The notes: a model not told the origin generated them from the sequence alone. Positions 38,181 through 52,450 are shown, numbered from the stretch's first letter. The stretch is DNA of 64,000 nucleotides from Rhynochetos jubatus (GCA_027574665.1 CM050658.1:24006317-24070316); one strand, 5' to 3'. Translations and numbers: made by a program.

Positions 38181-40370
38181 CTGCAGCTGCTGCACGCTGA
38201 GAAGTACACAAAACGATAGTGAATAAAATTACTGATGCAGGTTAATGCCTTTAGCATCATCGTGAGTCTTTGATTATTCTTCGCAGTTAAAGTTCGGGGA
38301 CTTAATCGAAAATTGTGGAAAAGCCACTGTTTTTGAGGTAAATTGTGCCCAGAGGTGGTGGGCGGTTGTCGGGTTCGCACCCAGAAAGGCCTCTGCTGCG
38401 CTGACTGCGCTGTTGGGGGTGTTGCTTCTTACTAAGTGTTTTCACGTCGGCAGCGGAGGTGCCAAACAGACCTCGGTTAGGGTTTTGAGAGACATAGTTA
38501 GAGTTTTGGGCATTTTTAACAGGCATAGAAGGTACTTGGGTCTTGGATGCAGAATGGAATAGGTTTGTAATGGTTTATTTTAATACTAGAGTTGGATACA
38601 CGTTTCCTGATTAAAGGAGTAAGAAGAGCTGTGGCACATGAGTATGCTAGGCTGAAACATGTCTGCCGGGTAATGATGTTTTTGGAGTGAGTATCCTTGT
38701 AACATGCTCGTGAGCTTATGTTGTGGTTTTCAAGATACTTGCAGATTTTTGACCATATTATGCATCTGTCTCATTACCCACGTTAGTACATTAGCTCACA
38801 GAACAACATAGAGACTCTAGTACATCATATAAATTACATAAACACTAGCAGGGTGTTTATGTATTTCTAACTTGGTTTTCAAAGGTAAAAACAGATTTGG
38901 AACTTGGTGGAAATGCTGAAGACTTCTGTCACTCCTTTCTACTAAGCTAAAGGAGTTGTCAGCATAGAAGACACAGGTCTTGCTTCTTAAAACATGTCAG
39001 TCCTATTAGTACTGAAGTGTCTTGAACATGTCTTGGGTTTTGACAGCATTAGCATACTGCATTTCCTATTCAAACATGATTTCTAAACAAGCAAAAAAAT
39101 GGCTGTGACACCTCTGTCTCCCTCTAAAAGGCTCGAATGCAATTTCCCTTACTGTGTTTACCTGTCAGAAACTGTTCTGAAGTTTACAAGTTTTGTTTTT
39201 TAAATTAACTACAGGGCACACATTTAGTCTTCAATCCTGCTGAGTGCGATTTCTGCCTTTGCCATTAGTTCCAATTCTCTTGTGTTTAGGGTTTTGCTGG
39301 CTCAGGGCTGGAATGCTGAGCACAGTTGTGAGCACACCATGTGATATCTGTTCCCCAAATTGGTGTTTACCATTACATGAATAAACAAACTTCCTGTGTG
39401 CTTCAGAAAGAGTTTGTAAAATTCATAGAAGAATGCACAGCAGAGGGGAGCAAGTCTGGCCTCCGTCACTGCTCATCTGTGCAGGCTGAACCGTGAAGGG
39501 CCCCTCAGGACTGTGGCACAGAGAAATCCATGTTGCGGTAATGATCAGAAATGTCATATTTTGAAAGATACAGGTTTTGGTTCAGGAATAAGCCAGAGCC
39601 AGCAGAAAACTCAGTGTAAGATACAGGCTCCCAGATACAGCCAAGAAAAGGGGTGGGGGTGGGTGTTTTTTGCTCAGTCAGAGCAACTCAATATAATACA
39701 AGGGGTGAAACGTGGAAAAGGAAACTTTTTTCTTTTCAAGGAAGAAGCATGAATTCAAGTTCTGTGATAACCCTAGGAACATAATGAGATTCGCTAATAC
39801 TGTGGGGCCGAGTTCAAACCTGACCCAAATTGAATGACTCCACTGAAGCTGAACCCGTCTACCTCAGATCAGTTATGCTGTTTAGGTCTTGCAAATCTTA
39901 CCTGCCTGGAATTTATTTTAGATCGGCACATGCCACCTTGTGGCAAATTACCGTGATGCATCTGTTCTTTCTCAAACTGAAACACTGTTTTCTTTATTAA
40001 TATCATAGGCCAACATGAAATGTGGTTTTCAGGAAGGTGTTCTGAGCACTTTCTGGTTCAAACCTAGCAGCTAGCTGAAGAAGAATCGTATGGGGATAAT
40101 CTGTAAAGTAAGGAATATTGAGCAATTACTTGTAACTTTTTACTTTCATTTCTGCATCCAAATTCTTCCTGTTCCTTCTCTTGCACAAGCACTGGATTTA
40201 AACACTTTATTTCTCTTTTTGTTTCCTGGCACCCCACTTGCTCACTGGGGATAGCTGTGTCCTTTTCCAGTGTAAACACAGCCTTTACAAAGATGATTTA
40301 GGTTTTAACTACGAGCCTTTCATTTGCAATGTTTATGGAGGCATATCATGCATGTCTTGTTTGCAAGGAA
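38181..40370. other. Spacer without recognised gene
   Basis: Nothing in this stretch resembles a coding exon of a known family, an RNA gene or a repeat that I recognise. Confidence 0.45.
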
Positions 40371-40374
40371 CATA

Positions 40375-40985
40375 GAATCACAGAATGGTTTGGGTTGGAG
40401 GGACCTTAAAGCCCATCTAGTTCCACCCCCCCTGCCATGGGCAGGGACACCCTCCACTAGACCAGGTTGCTGCAAACCTCATCCAGCCTGGCCTTGGACA
40501 CTGCCAGGGATGGGGCATCCACAGCTTCTCTGGGCAACCTGTCCCAGTGCCTCCCAACCCTTTCCATGAAGAATTTCTTCCTGATATCCAATCTAAATCT
40601 CCCCACTTCCGATTTAAACCCATTACCCCTTGTCCTGTCACTACAGACCCTTGTAATAGTCCCCCCCAGCTTCCTTGTAGGCCCCCTTCAGGTACTGGAA
40701 GGTGCTATAAGGTCTCCCCAGAGCCTTCTCTTCTCAAGACTGAACAAGCCCAACTTTCTCAGCCTGTCCCCATAACAGAAGTACTCCAGCCCTCTGGTCG
40801 TCTTTATGGCCTCCTCTGGACTCGCTCCAACAGCTCCATGTCTGTCCTGTGCTGAGGACCCCAGAGCTGGACACAGTACTCCAGGTGGGATCTCACCAGA
40901 GTGGAGGAGAGGGGCACAATCACCTCCCTCTTCATTCTCCCCAGCCCTGCCTTTGCCTGTTACCAGTCTTCTCCTTAATCTGTAG
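40375..40985 (-). mobile_element. CR1 LINE 3' end, reverse orientation
   Basis: The plus strand begins catagaatcacagaatggtt, then gggttggagggaccttaaag and ggcatccacagcttctctgg. These are the reverse complement of the CR1 3' end and the end of its ORF2. On the minus strand the remnant frame shows LRKLGLFSLEKRRLWGDL and [15 protein letters not shown] separated by frameshifts. The copy is 5' truncated and abuts a 29-base T run. Confidence 0.9.
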
Positions 40986-41008
40986 AGGTTTCTTATTCTC
41001 ACTGCTGC

Positions 41009-41037
41009 TTTTTTTTTTTTTTTTTTTTTTTTTTTTT
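41009..41037 (+). repeat. Homopolymer run of 29 T
   Basis: An uninterrupted T run lies immediately beyond the 5' end of the reverse-oriented CR1 fragment. CR1 has no poly(A) tail, so the tract is not the element's own tail. Length may be variable and prone to sequencing error. Confidence 0.9.
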
Positions 41038-41039
41038 GT

Positions 41040-44000
41040 AATTGGCCTTTTTTATGGGACTTCGTATTGAATTTCCTTCTGCTCATCTTTTGGGGTTTTA
41101 TGTTAACTTCATTTGTTAACTTCAAGACCTTAAACCAGTGCTCTGACCTTTATAGTTATGATAGCCTGATAAGTCAAGTGAGAAGTTTTTCAACGTAAGT
41201 CTGTTGTCCACAAGCAAAGATGTTTCTGTAGTTTACCTTACCCACACTTTTCTTTAAAGGAATTTTTTTAATAGTAACTGCCTCAGTGGAGAGCTAATAA
41301 TTACTGCCCATTTTACAACAGCACAGGTAAACTAATGGGGAAAGGTCTGAGTGTCTTGGGTTTGAAGAAATTAGATAGCCGATGTCTACAGCTTTGACTG
41401 TGGTGCATTCTTTCCCAGATCAGGGAATACGAGAACTTTGAGACCTTCTTCTCCCCTCTGCGTGTGATATGTGTTCTCCTTCCAGAAAGATGTTAAAGAA
41501 ATAACATTGCAGTAGGTGAAGGTGTAACCTACTGCGTTTATTTCAGTAATCTGCTTTCGTCATTCATCTGGGTGTAATAATTTTATTTTTAAAACAAAGG
41601 CATACATATTTTTATTTTATAAAGCCTGTAATGGTTGAAGTTACAGGCAGCTCTATAGCTGCAAATTAATATGGGCCACAATGGAGGAAAATTAACCTTA
41701 GTAGGATAACATAACAGCTGTAAGCTTGTGGGGAGCTAATTTAAACCATGCACTCTTACCAGTCTGCCTTGAGCATTAGTAAGAAATACATATTTTTGAT
41801 GGTTAAAGTTTATCAGTTTAGAGTCTAGAGCTTTCCCTCCCACCCTGCCTCCCCATCATAAGTCTTCAGTTGAAGGGAATTTTCAGTGACTTCTGCATTA
41901 GGTTGGGTTGGCGTTACTGACCTACTGGTAATATATGCCAGATCCCTTGTGATGTTCAGTGAAAATTCGGAATCATATCTGTACAAAATTGGATCCGTTT
42001 CTTAAAATCAATGGCTGCTAAGGTCCACTGTGTGCATTAAAGCAGCTGATTTGCTGCCAGAATGGGTATTACCTATATCTCAGTTTAGAAACTATTATTG
42101 AGTAAATAATAGTTCCCTTTTCACCAAACCAGAACATGTTGGCAGAATGGAATGGCTGCTTCCTGAAGGAGATGTTGAAAGGGGGGAGTGAGTTGGTTTT
42201 TTGGTTGGGGTTTGTGTTTTGTTGTGTTTTTTTTTTTCTATTGGCTGGGAAAGAAAGAACAAGGACTAAGAAGTGTGAAATACTTCTTAACAAAACATGT
42301 GGAGTGATCAAGGAGTAGAGTCAGGCAGTGAGTCAGTATGAATCTTTTAGTGGCCAAAACAAAACAACCTGCCACGAGATTGCTGTAGGAAGAAGGCAAA
42401 AAATGTCGATCAGGAAGACAGCTGCAGAAGTGGAGTCTTGTGGTTTCTGACCATCAAGGCACTGAACGAAACCCAGAGAGACCGCAGGATTAGTTAGACA
42501 CTGGCAGAGAGGGTTGCAGGTATTCAGGGGTTCGCCTGCACCTTCAGAGGGAAGGGGGCAGCTCTTGGTAGGTATGGAAATATTGCTAGAGCTGTGTCAC
42601 AAGTTGTCTAAGAAGCAGGGCTGTTCTAGCCACAGCTGCCTGGTAATTTGCATGGTATGTTTAATAAGGATTTTCATGAAGTCTCATCCAAATCCCTGAA
42701 TAAACCCCTCCCTAGAAGATGAAATTGAATGTTTGTGCAGGGGGGGTAGTGAGACAGAGTCTTCATCCCTCTTACATTGTTCACCATGCAGGAACAGGAG
42801 TAAAATAGGACATGATCTAGCTCAGTGCCATCAGTACTGTCATTGCATCATAAACGTGGTCGTGTGTTCAGCCACACTGGTTTCCAGAAGGCTGTTATAC
42901 AAATAACAGTCAAATGCACATACCACAATTTCTTGATGTAGTAGTGGGGCAACATGGAGGGATTGTATGAGCTCTGTGCCACTTGAAAAAAACCCAATAA
43001 CCTTTAGGTAAGGAGCCAGTTTGCTTCAAGCTTGTAGCATCTGCACGGTACTGCAGGAGTTTTAAAGGCCCATCAGAGAGCAAAGACTTGGCACATGTGT
43101 GGTACAATAACTTCATGAACAGACCATCAGGTCATGCATGCATGCAGAAGATTCAGAAAGGTGTATTTTAAATACATCTTCACCATTTGAATGGAAAAAA
43201 AGTTACTTTGGTGCTTTTATCAGAAATCAGTATATATTGCAAAAGTGGGCTGTTCAGATTTTGAAACAAGGGGGTTTTGGCTGTGGTCTTGTTTACCATC
43301 CATGAATATTTGTGCCAGTAAGAACAGATTTGGAAGCTGTCTGTCCAGAGTTTAAATTGACAAGCAGATGCATTCATGCTGGAATGGCACAGACACTTGT
43401 TTCTTCGAGGACGTGTGCAACACAATGTGGTGGACCTGCTTTGTCACAACTAATCATTTAGGAAGTGGCTTTTCTGATTTCACAGAGTTGAGTTGTTTTG
43501 TTTCAATAAAAAAATAGGGTGCTTTAAAATTGTATTTGAACTCAAGGAAACTGCACTTAATTCAGAGATATTATGGAAGCAATAAAAAGAGGGTTTAAAA
43601 AAGTCAGCAGTTTTCTGGAGATTACTTGCTCAGCTCTACTATTAATATTGTTTTGTTTGCCAGACTATGATCAAAAACATTTGGCAAGCAAGGCTTAGTC
43701 AGGAAAGTGAGCCAGTAAAATTGAGCTGTCATCTAAGTGCATACAGAAGAACTGTTCTCTTGGCATGGAAAACAGACTGTTTACAGAAATAATAAACATG
43801 CCCTCTAAAATTATGTTCCTTCTCTCAAAAATCATGGAAGGTCACAAGACTTTGACCCTACAGAAGGAGCATAACACTTTATGAGACTTCTGTCAAAGCA
43901 CGTGATAAAAAATAAATACACTGTAATAAAGAAGTGTCGATCTGATGGCTGAAATGTGCCTTCCTAAAGTATCCTGTCTTCTTTCTCTAAGATGTGGTAT

Positions 44001-47000
44001 GCATACTGCCATGCAAAGGAAGCCCATCTGGAGGGGATATCAAATCAATCCATTTTCTTGACGCATCAGTTGATGTAATTAACTTTTGTTTCATCTCCCA
44101 AGTAAACCTTGTAAACAGTAAAATGTGTCAAAGTAAAACAGAACTTACTGAAAAGTGTAATTTGCAAGAGTCCTTACGGTGATTCAGCTGCTGGATAGAG
44201 CCCCAGATGCTGAGTATCCATGAGGATAAGAGACTCATCTGGCCAAGTCTTTGGGGTTTTTTTCTGAGCCCTGACAATAGACGAGTGATCTGTAAGCAAG
44301 GGAGAAGGTAGTGGCTGGCTACATACCTCAGCAGCTGCCGACAGCTGGAGGAGGAGCGTGTTCACCACCCTTGCCAACATCCCTGGAGGGTAGTAGTCAC
44401 ACCTTCTGTTAGCTCTTCAGGATTTCCAGCTTTACTCTATTTGGGTTCCTCCTTCCTCCCTTGTAAAGCTGTTTGTTTAAATTCTGCTGTGTAAACTCCA
44501 GGCGTGGGAGTGAGAAGTATCACTCATTCATGAGAGCTCTTGTGAAACAGTGTGACTTTCCAGTGTCATTTGAACATCTTCAGTGGGAATCCTCAGCTGG
44601 CTCTTCATGGCACTTCTTGTAGCAAACTGGTGACTGACAGAAATGCTCTGGTTATACTGGCCATAAACTAAAATAGTTGCAGGGGTTTCCCTGCAAAAAT
44701 TTGTCTGGGATAGTCAAGCATCAGGTAGTATTTACATATAAGAACTGAGATGAGGGAACCACAAGGCTTTTTCACTTGATAAATATTACTCTTCAGCTAA
44801 GCACTACCTGCAAGTAAAAGTCTGTTTCTAAGCCTGATTGTACCATAGCATCTCTGACTAGGACATGCTTATCACAAAAGGCTGTCACTGCTATGGAAAA
44901 GAGAGACCACAGGATTCATAAAAGACAGTATTTGAGTTGTAGGAGGACAGTTTATTTGAGGTACAAGTTGCACATGATAATCCCCATTGACTACATAGGG
45001 AACCAAGGAAAATCATCTTTAGCAGGTTAATCTTTGTTAAGAAATCCCTTCTTCCCTCCCCGAATTACTTTCACAGCTATTACCTTACATTCTTCCCAGC
45101 TTCCTCTGCTAGTGTTCGCTCCCATGCTGCCCACTACTTACACAGACAAGGAGAGGAGCTTTGAACTCGCAGTTCAGGTGGAGTAGCAGTAGATATACTT
45201 ACCTGTGATGGCATGGAGTTCAGCGTGGACCGTAGACCCAGGAGAGGAGTGGGGTAAGCATTAAGCCTAGGCCTGCCCTGAGCTTCATTCTCTCACAAGT
45301 ACATTGGTGTCTGATTGAGCTAGGTAATAAAAAAAAATGTTCAAGAAGCTGCAACTCTATTTTCGAGGGTAGTGAAAATTTGTAGTCAAAGCTGCTGGGC
45401 CAACTGTGGATTATGCAGTATCATACAAGCATTAGCCCTTCCTCTGGCATCTCTGTAGCTCAGAGGAATCAGAAGTGTTTCCCCACTGCCTTCCTCAGAT
45501 GCTGAGATCTTCCTTTCCCGTACAGCACAAAACCAGCCAGATAATTCCTGTTCTGGAACTCCACCAGTATAGCGTATACATGGGCAGAACATAAAAGATA
45601 ACGTACATTGATAAAGCTAAGCTCTCAGCTTGCTGAGGGTGAGTGTGCAAGTATTTGGCTTTGGGTCCATCTCCCTCCCCCCCCCAAAAAACAGTTTAAT
45701 CCAGAAAAAAACCCAAATCTTTATCTGCTGGCAGTTTAGATTCTGTTTAGTTGTAACTCACAACCCCAAAACCTAAGAATTAAGTTTAATAGTTCATAAA
45801 TTATACAACACACATCACATCATACTTTTGTAATCTGTGCTGCACATAATCCATATGAAATATTAGCACCGATGTCTAAACAAAATACAAAGTCACTATA
45901 GGCAATCTTAAACTCAGATGTCCAGTTTTTCTGAACTATTTTGGCTGTAGACATGATTTTTCACCCCTCTAGCCTCATATGGTATTAATTCAATTGTTTT
46001 ATATGTTATACATGCGTAAGAACGAGAAGGGATTTCCTTAAACAACAAACATTGAGGATAAAAAGGTTGGTGTTTATAAAAATGTCAAACTCAAAGGCTC
46101 TTCCAAAACTTGTTAGAGGATTGCTATCATTTAAGACTCAAAAGCTCATCATTCAAGAAGTCCTCCAGAGAGCGAAGCTGATTCTGAGTTTCCACTCATG
46201 AGTTACTCTGATCCCTCAGCAGTGCATACGCAGCAAGCGTGCTGAAAGACCAGAGAAATTTGGACGTAGCTAAAAAGATCTGAAAAGGGCTGTAGGATGA
46301 TTCAGTTCTATAGCATGTAGCTCTTGATCCCTCTCATGTGGGTTGTGCTTAGAAGCTCAGTCTGAGGCAGTTCTGAGTGTGGTGCAGTTGACATGCATGC
46401 AGTGGTCTGTTGCTGCATGGTATTGAACTTCCCTGTGGCTCTTCCATCAGCAGGCTGACAGGGTGGCAAGTGAGTAATCACTCAGAGACACAGGGTTGTC
46501 GTATGTCTCGGTCATTTATCAGCAGGTCTGGAAGGCAATGCTCAATCACAAGATGAGGTGGGAGAGCTTTCAAAGTCATTGGGTACCATCCCAGCGGTGA
46601 CTGACCAGCATCCGCCCTCGTAACCAAATAAAACAGCAGCAGCCAGCATAGTTGGAGTGTATGGCATTGGTTTAGGAGAAAGGGGTTCATGTAGGAGTTT
46701 CAGAACAACATAAGACTTGGGAAAGTGCTGTCTCAGTTAAAAATGTGATCTCTGGGAATGCCTGTTGCACAGAGATCTCAGCCTTCTGAGGCTGGAGATT
46801 GCAGTAGGAGTTAGGAGAACCAAAATTACTTGTCATGGTTGGTGGAGGGCTTTGGAAAGGGAGTGCTGTGGTAATACTGTCTGCAGCTTCACAGAGGTGA
46901 GGTGATGTGCGGTTCTTAGGTGAAAAAGAGGGAGCAGAAGCAGGGTCTAGCATGGGGTTGAGGAGATGGTTCCAATGTGCTTCTCTGTGCTGTTTTCTGC

Positions 47001-47800
47001 ATGGCTGAAACGTCAGCACTCGGCCCCAGGGTACACCAAGGCCGGACGTTGGTTGCTGAGAGGGGGTGTGCGGTACTTGCCCACTATTTTGCAAAGGCTG
47101 TTGATGATCTGCGAGAGCCAATGTCTGAGCTGTGGGATGTGCAGATGTACATCAGATTGCCAGGTACATACAAAAACTTCTTGGAAGCAATTATTAATTA
47201 CTGTCAGTGTGAAAATCTCAGCTTTGGTGTGCTCACTGAAATGCGTTAAGTAGAAGTTTACCTTTTTGAACCAAAATCTTGTGATATTAACAACAAATTT
47301 TTTTTTAAAAGCCTGTTGCAGGAGCTTTATTTGGGAGGTGAAGAGAATAAACATGATCTGTAGCTGATTTCTCTAAGCTAAGGGCCTAATTCTCCTGCCA
47401 AAACTAGTGAAAAGGGTTGCATTAGTAAGTGTTGTACAGCTGAGTCTGTCTTTAACACTCAAGTGTTTGCTGTTTTTCCTGTTGACTTCGGTGTTCAGCA
47501 CTATTGTGCTGGTACAAGCACCAGGTACTTAGGAGGCTTTAGGCTGATCTGGCTCTCTATGGCAAGTGTACCAAATCTGCAAAAACAACCGTAAAACGAA
47601 GGCAGAACGATCAGTCCTCACCTACCGCTGCCCTGCCATGGGGCTTTGGGGACAGGCCACTGCCCGCTGCCATTTCTGTGCTTGCCTTACCAGCAACGTG
47701 GTGTTGCTTTAATGTGCTTTTCGTAAATCTGCCCGTTACACGGGCTGGTGTTTAGCAGTTAAAAGCTCAGCTAATCCCTCTTCTCTGGACTATATTTTCT
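41040..47800. other. Spacer without recognised gene
   Basis: AT-rich DNA with short frames only. A frame at 46977-47249 (+) looks superficially protein-like but has no recognisable domain and no consistent splice context. I see no RNA gene or intact mobile element. Confidence 0.45.
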
Positions 47801-47839
47801 GTCTAGTTTCCTTTTTTGGAGGCTTTCGTTGCGCTCTGA

Positions 47840-48260
47840 GGGATCCTTCTCAACCTGTACTTACGGTGGAAACTATAAGGCATCTCCCCGTCTCTCTCCA
47901 GCTCCTCGATCCCGTGGCAGTGGGGGGAGGGGGCGGTGGGAGCGGGGACTCCCCTAGTCGTTCCCACTGGCAGCGAAGCGGGGCCGGGGGCGCGGGAGCC
48001 GCCGGTCCGCAGGCGCGGCCGGTCCCCGATGCCGGCAGAGGGCACCCGCGTCCCGGGCTGCACCGGGGGGTCCCGCCGCCGCCGCCCGCCGCGCCCCGCC
48101 GCCCTCGTCCTTTCCCCGGTGCAGTGGATTCAGCGTGGCTGAATCCGCCGCCCCGCGTGGGCTGCGGAGGAAGGCGCGGCTGTGCGGAGGCGTGCGGTGC
48201 CTGATGGAGGGCGGAAGAGCGGCTGAAGAAAGGCAGCGGGGAAAGCGGGAGCGGCACGGA
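47840..48260 (-). promoter_or_regulatory. CpG-rich island with strong minus-strand donor; possible distal PTPDC1 first exon
   Basis: An isolated CG-dense block. On the minus strand an ATG at 47883-47881 is followed by five codons and one base, and then a near-perfect donor (CC followed by GTAAGTA, exon end at 47865). The ATG has G at -3. Joined to the acceptor before 22188, the frame runs straight into the MAAGVLL start of the alternative PTPDC1 exon and would add nine residues. This makes it a good candidate distal promoter and first exon of PTPDC1. A separate noncoding transcript is the alternative. Confidence 0.45.
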
Positions 48261-51200
48261 GCCCCGCTGTGGGTCTGTCTGCACTTCGGACAGATAACTG
48301 GCAGTGGGTTCTTGGAATTTCGAATTAGGGTCCGGCAATTTGCAAGTGTCATGATACATGTATGGAAAGCAAAATTGTTTAAACTTCTTAAGCAGTCATG
48401 GCCATATATGGGTTTGAAATTCTGTTCTGGACACATTAAATAGAATTGTGCCATATCAGATGGAAGAATTGCAGTGTAGGCAATGCACAAACTGGTTCTC
48501 ATTCTGCTTGAAGTGGATAGCACATCTACTTCTGCTGACTTCCATGTGAGCAAGGTTTTCCCAAATAGAATTCAAATTATCAGCTGCAGCATCAGGGGCC
48601 TTAAGTCCTCCTGAGAATCCCAGACCACTTGTGCAAGGAGAATAAAAGGATTGTCCAGCTCTTGCCTGTGAAAGGCCTGTAGGGTCAGACTGGAAGTCAG
48701 GAACCATTGCACTTCCTTTAACGCTGTAAGAATGTGGTCTTTCTTAAGGCTAATTCTAGAAAGCCCTATAATCATCTCTTGGAAAGGAGAGGAAATCTGT
48801 TCCTGCAATGTTGTAGGTTCATTACAGCTTTCAGGTCGGTAGTAAAGCCTGTATGTGGGCCCTGGGAACACCCTGAGAGTAATTAATTCCTCCATACAGC
48901 TAGTTCCTTTTGTATGAATGATGAAGGAATTAATCTCTCAGAATCTCACACCTTCAAGGGGAATTTTCTGTGTACAGATTGACCTTTATTAACATTGCTT
49001 CTTTTAAAGTCTTTCATTAAAATATGACCTTTCTAATTCCCTGTTTCATTCTCAATTAGACTGGTCCATGAATGGTAGTAAGAAAAAACATGTTTGTTCC
49101 AACTGAGGTGGGATACAGGAGGAAGAAATGACAACTGTAGAAAAATTTACCCTTTCCCTCTTCCATCCCAACCCAAGTGAATGTATGGGATGGATTTTCT
49201 GAAGGTACAAGTATTGCCATGTAGTGGTTTTATTAGTGTCTGAAGACAGCCAGCAATGTGAGTCCAGGAGGGTTGCTGCAGGGTGCAGGGTCTAAGTTGG
49301 GGTGGGCAGAGCCAGGGGGATGAGCATGTAATCCCCACCTGCCTGAGGCCCTCCTTCCTCCCTGCCCACCCCCCCCCCCAAGTTAACAGAGAGAAAATTA
49401 GGTTTGATTTTATTTGCAATCTTCTGTGACCTGGGTTGGTTGTGGAGCAGGATGCACTAAGGAAAGAGCTGGTGTGAGGAGCATAGGTGTGAGAAGTCAC
49501 ACAGAGGATGTGCAGGATCTTCACGCAGATTGGCTTACAGCATCAGGGAGAGATTTTGGCTGGGACACTTGTACTCTGGGCAGTTAGGAAGATCCCTGCA
49601 TGAACAAATGACATGAAAAATACTCCACAAGCCCACATACATGTATCAGTGAATCGGTGCTGCTGGCTTCCTGCCATATCCCCTGGAAATCAGGTTCCCT
49701 GAAACCCAGATCCCCCTCCCATTGAACCTTGGCCACAACTGCCACAACTATCAGCTGGTTCAGAGCCAAACCTTGTTTTCAGTTTGGTTATATTTAGCAC
49801 ATTGGCATGAGGCACCCAGGTTTCATCATGGGCCAGGGCTCCACGGTCAGATGAAGATGAGAAGAGCAAGCCCCTGCAGTCACCTGTGTCCCTCCTACAC
49901 GTGGCCAGAGCACAAGTAACTCAGTTAAATCTTTTAACCTTGTCTACTGAATTATGAGCGAGAATCCTACAACAAGGTATGTTTTTAAGGATCCATTGAG
50001 TCTCAGCCAAGCTATGGAGATTAAAACAGAAAGACTCTTAGGAACGTAAACAGCCTAGAGAAATCCTAATCCATGTGGCACAGTTTTATTTAAAAAAAAA
50101 AAAATCTATCCTGAGGTGGTAAATCATACTCAGTTTCTGAGTGTCCAGTGCTTGGGACCCACGTGTCTTTCCCTGCCCTCTGTTACTAATGCTCCTAGCA
50201 GCAGGTATCGCTTGCCTGGTGTGCCGCAGCCCATAGGAGTTGATGTTTCCATGATGGCAGGTTTCAGCTGTCCCAGATCACTTGGCCTGTCAGGTGGAAT
50301 GTCTGCAGCAGTCTGCATTGCAAAAGGAAACTTCTAAAAATAGGAGCCATTTAGGAGATTTCGGACACCTGGTTGTTCATTTTTAGAACATTTTTCTTAA
50401 GTAATTGGTGTGATTTTCTTTTTGGGGAGCCCAGGCTGCAAACCCTCCTCCCGTGCCAGGGCCATTAATTTCTAGGGGAATGAGAAGAGATTCTGTTCCT
50501 CATCCCTATTGTAGGGACACTTTAATTTTTTTGTATCCGTATTTTAAAACAAGATCCACATACAAATCAAAAGCGGGCTTAAGAAAAGAACGAACACAAA
50601 GGAACCTTTCATCACTTAATTGTTTTATATTGTTTGGTATTTAACAATAGCCATTTTATGTAGTTGGCTCGATAACTTAGGGGGCTTAAACTAGCTGTAG
50701 TGGTGCTTGTGGGAGGCTGGGAAGCAGCTTTAATATGATTTTAATATTAATAAAACATCTTGTTATTTTTAAAATAAAATGTTTCAATTAGCCATTGTTA
50801 TGTTAAATGACTTAAACATCTCCCTGCTGATCTATAAACCCAAACCATTCAGATCTCACATTTTACTTGAGAACTAGGAAGCAAAACTGACTGGAGGCTA
50901 ACTGTAAAACTGAAAAATGCAGGGATTTTATGCTGTTTCTTCACTTCACTTTTAAAAACCAAAGGCCCCAGCTCTGCACAGATGTAGTCATTAATTTAAT
51001 TTTATCAACTATAAACACTCCTCTTCCAGTCAGGCGACTGTGCACACAGTGAATAACCTAAGCGCACACTGAAGTGTTCACAGCACAGGGGCTAATGTGA
51101 TATCATTAAGGGCATCCTTAATTTTGTAACAGATGCAGGGGTTGCTTGAATTTCAGCTAATCCAAGAGTGATAAGGACAATTCATTGTTTTCTACCAGAA

Positions 51201-52450
51201 ACTCGTTTAACATCTAGAAATGGGTAGTGCAGCCATTGGTGCTGTTTCAGATTGAGCATAATTCTTTCACGAACTAATGCACCTATGTTTTACTTACCCT
51301 TTTATGTATCTCCAAACTGTGGTGTGCCAAACACATTTGTTACTGCCACTTCAGATGTGCAGCTCCATCTGTAGCGCTGGGTGTAGCCATGCTGCACAAG
51401 GTTGGTTTTGATATGAAACCCTGGGCTGGGGGATTCACGGCAGCTGCTGCCCTGGAGTCCAAGGCCCATGCGCACCATCGTACCACTTTTTGATAGCAGC
51501 TCTGGGTGGAGAACGATGGGTAGGTATGCTGTCGGCGAGGGAAAGTATAATTGCACTCATCTGTTAGCTGGGACACCATTTTTAGAGGCTGCAGCGGTGT
51601 TTTTTTGGCAGGGCTGGTGAAGGAGCCTCTGGATGTACAGGTCTCTCTATAACTAGAAATCAGTTCACAAGTGGAGAGTGTGTCACAAGAAATACTGTCC
51701 AACCTGAAATCTGATCACGTTTGTGGATAGTTACTGCTTTGTATTTCCAGGTGTTGCTTCCCTTGTAACTAGGGAAATATTAAACTGATACATAAAATAT
51801 TGAAATCTTACATGTTAAAAAGAGAGAGGGGCGTACCATCTCTCACAGTGTGCGCCTCACTCGCTGTTTGTGTTCTTTTGATGTGCTGCAACATAAAAGG
51901 ATGCCGGGGAAAAGGTGGCACGGTGGAATGGATGGGAACGTGGTTGCACAGGACAGAGAAGAGGTGTCACACTTGGGTGTGCCTTGTCCCCAGCGCTGGG
52001 TGGCGGAGGGGGGGAGGTAGATTGCACATATGAGGAGGTCCCGATTTTGTGGGCTATTCTATCGGATATAAATAAAACATTCAGACAACAGCAGTTTTAG
52101 GGACTGTTCCCTTACGCTTGTGAAGCCCTGGAAAAAATGGGGGACGCCTAGTTTGTGAGAGTTGTTGGAGTGTGCGTGGCGGGGGGCAGGTGACGTACCC
52201 CCATGGGGCAGGGACATGAAGGGGCTGCAGCCCTCACTCAAATTGCATCCTCTAAACGTGCCTTTCAAAAGTAATTAAATAGTCAAATTGTCTGATGAGG
52301 CCAGGTGTTTGCACAAAATCATTTTGAGAGGAATACACGTGTAAATGCTGATGAGGCTTTACTCAGCCATTAAACATAATGTATTACTCAGGACTGAGCT
52401 ATTCCCTCAGCCCTAATGCTCCTTCCCAATTAGCCTGTGATGTCACGTTT
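48261..52450. other. Spacer, AT-rich, possible noncoding regulatory DNA
   Basis: There are no genes or repeats that I can name. The sub-segment 50690-51250 is repeat-free and rich in TAAT, TTAAT and ATAAA words, and 52290-52450 is similar. Together with closeness to BARX1 this suggests long-range regulatory sequence, but conservation cannot be judged from one sequence. Confidence 0.3.

Noticed and set aside
46977..47249. 90-codon frame on the plus strand that looks protein-like
   Set aside because: It has no domain, there is no supporting splice context, and a second overlapping frame is equally open.
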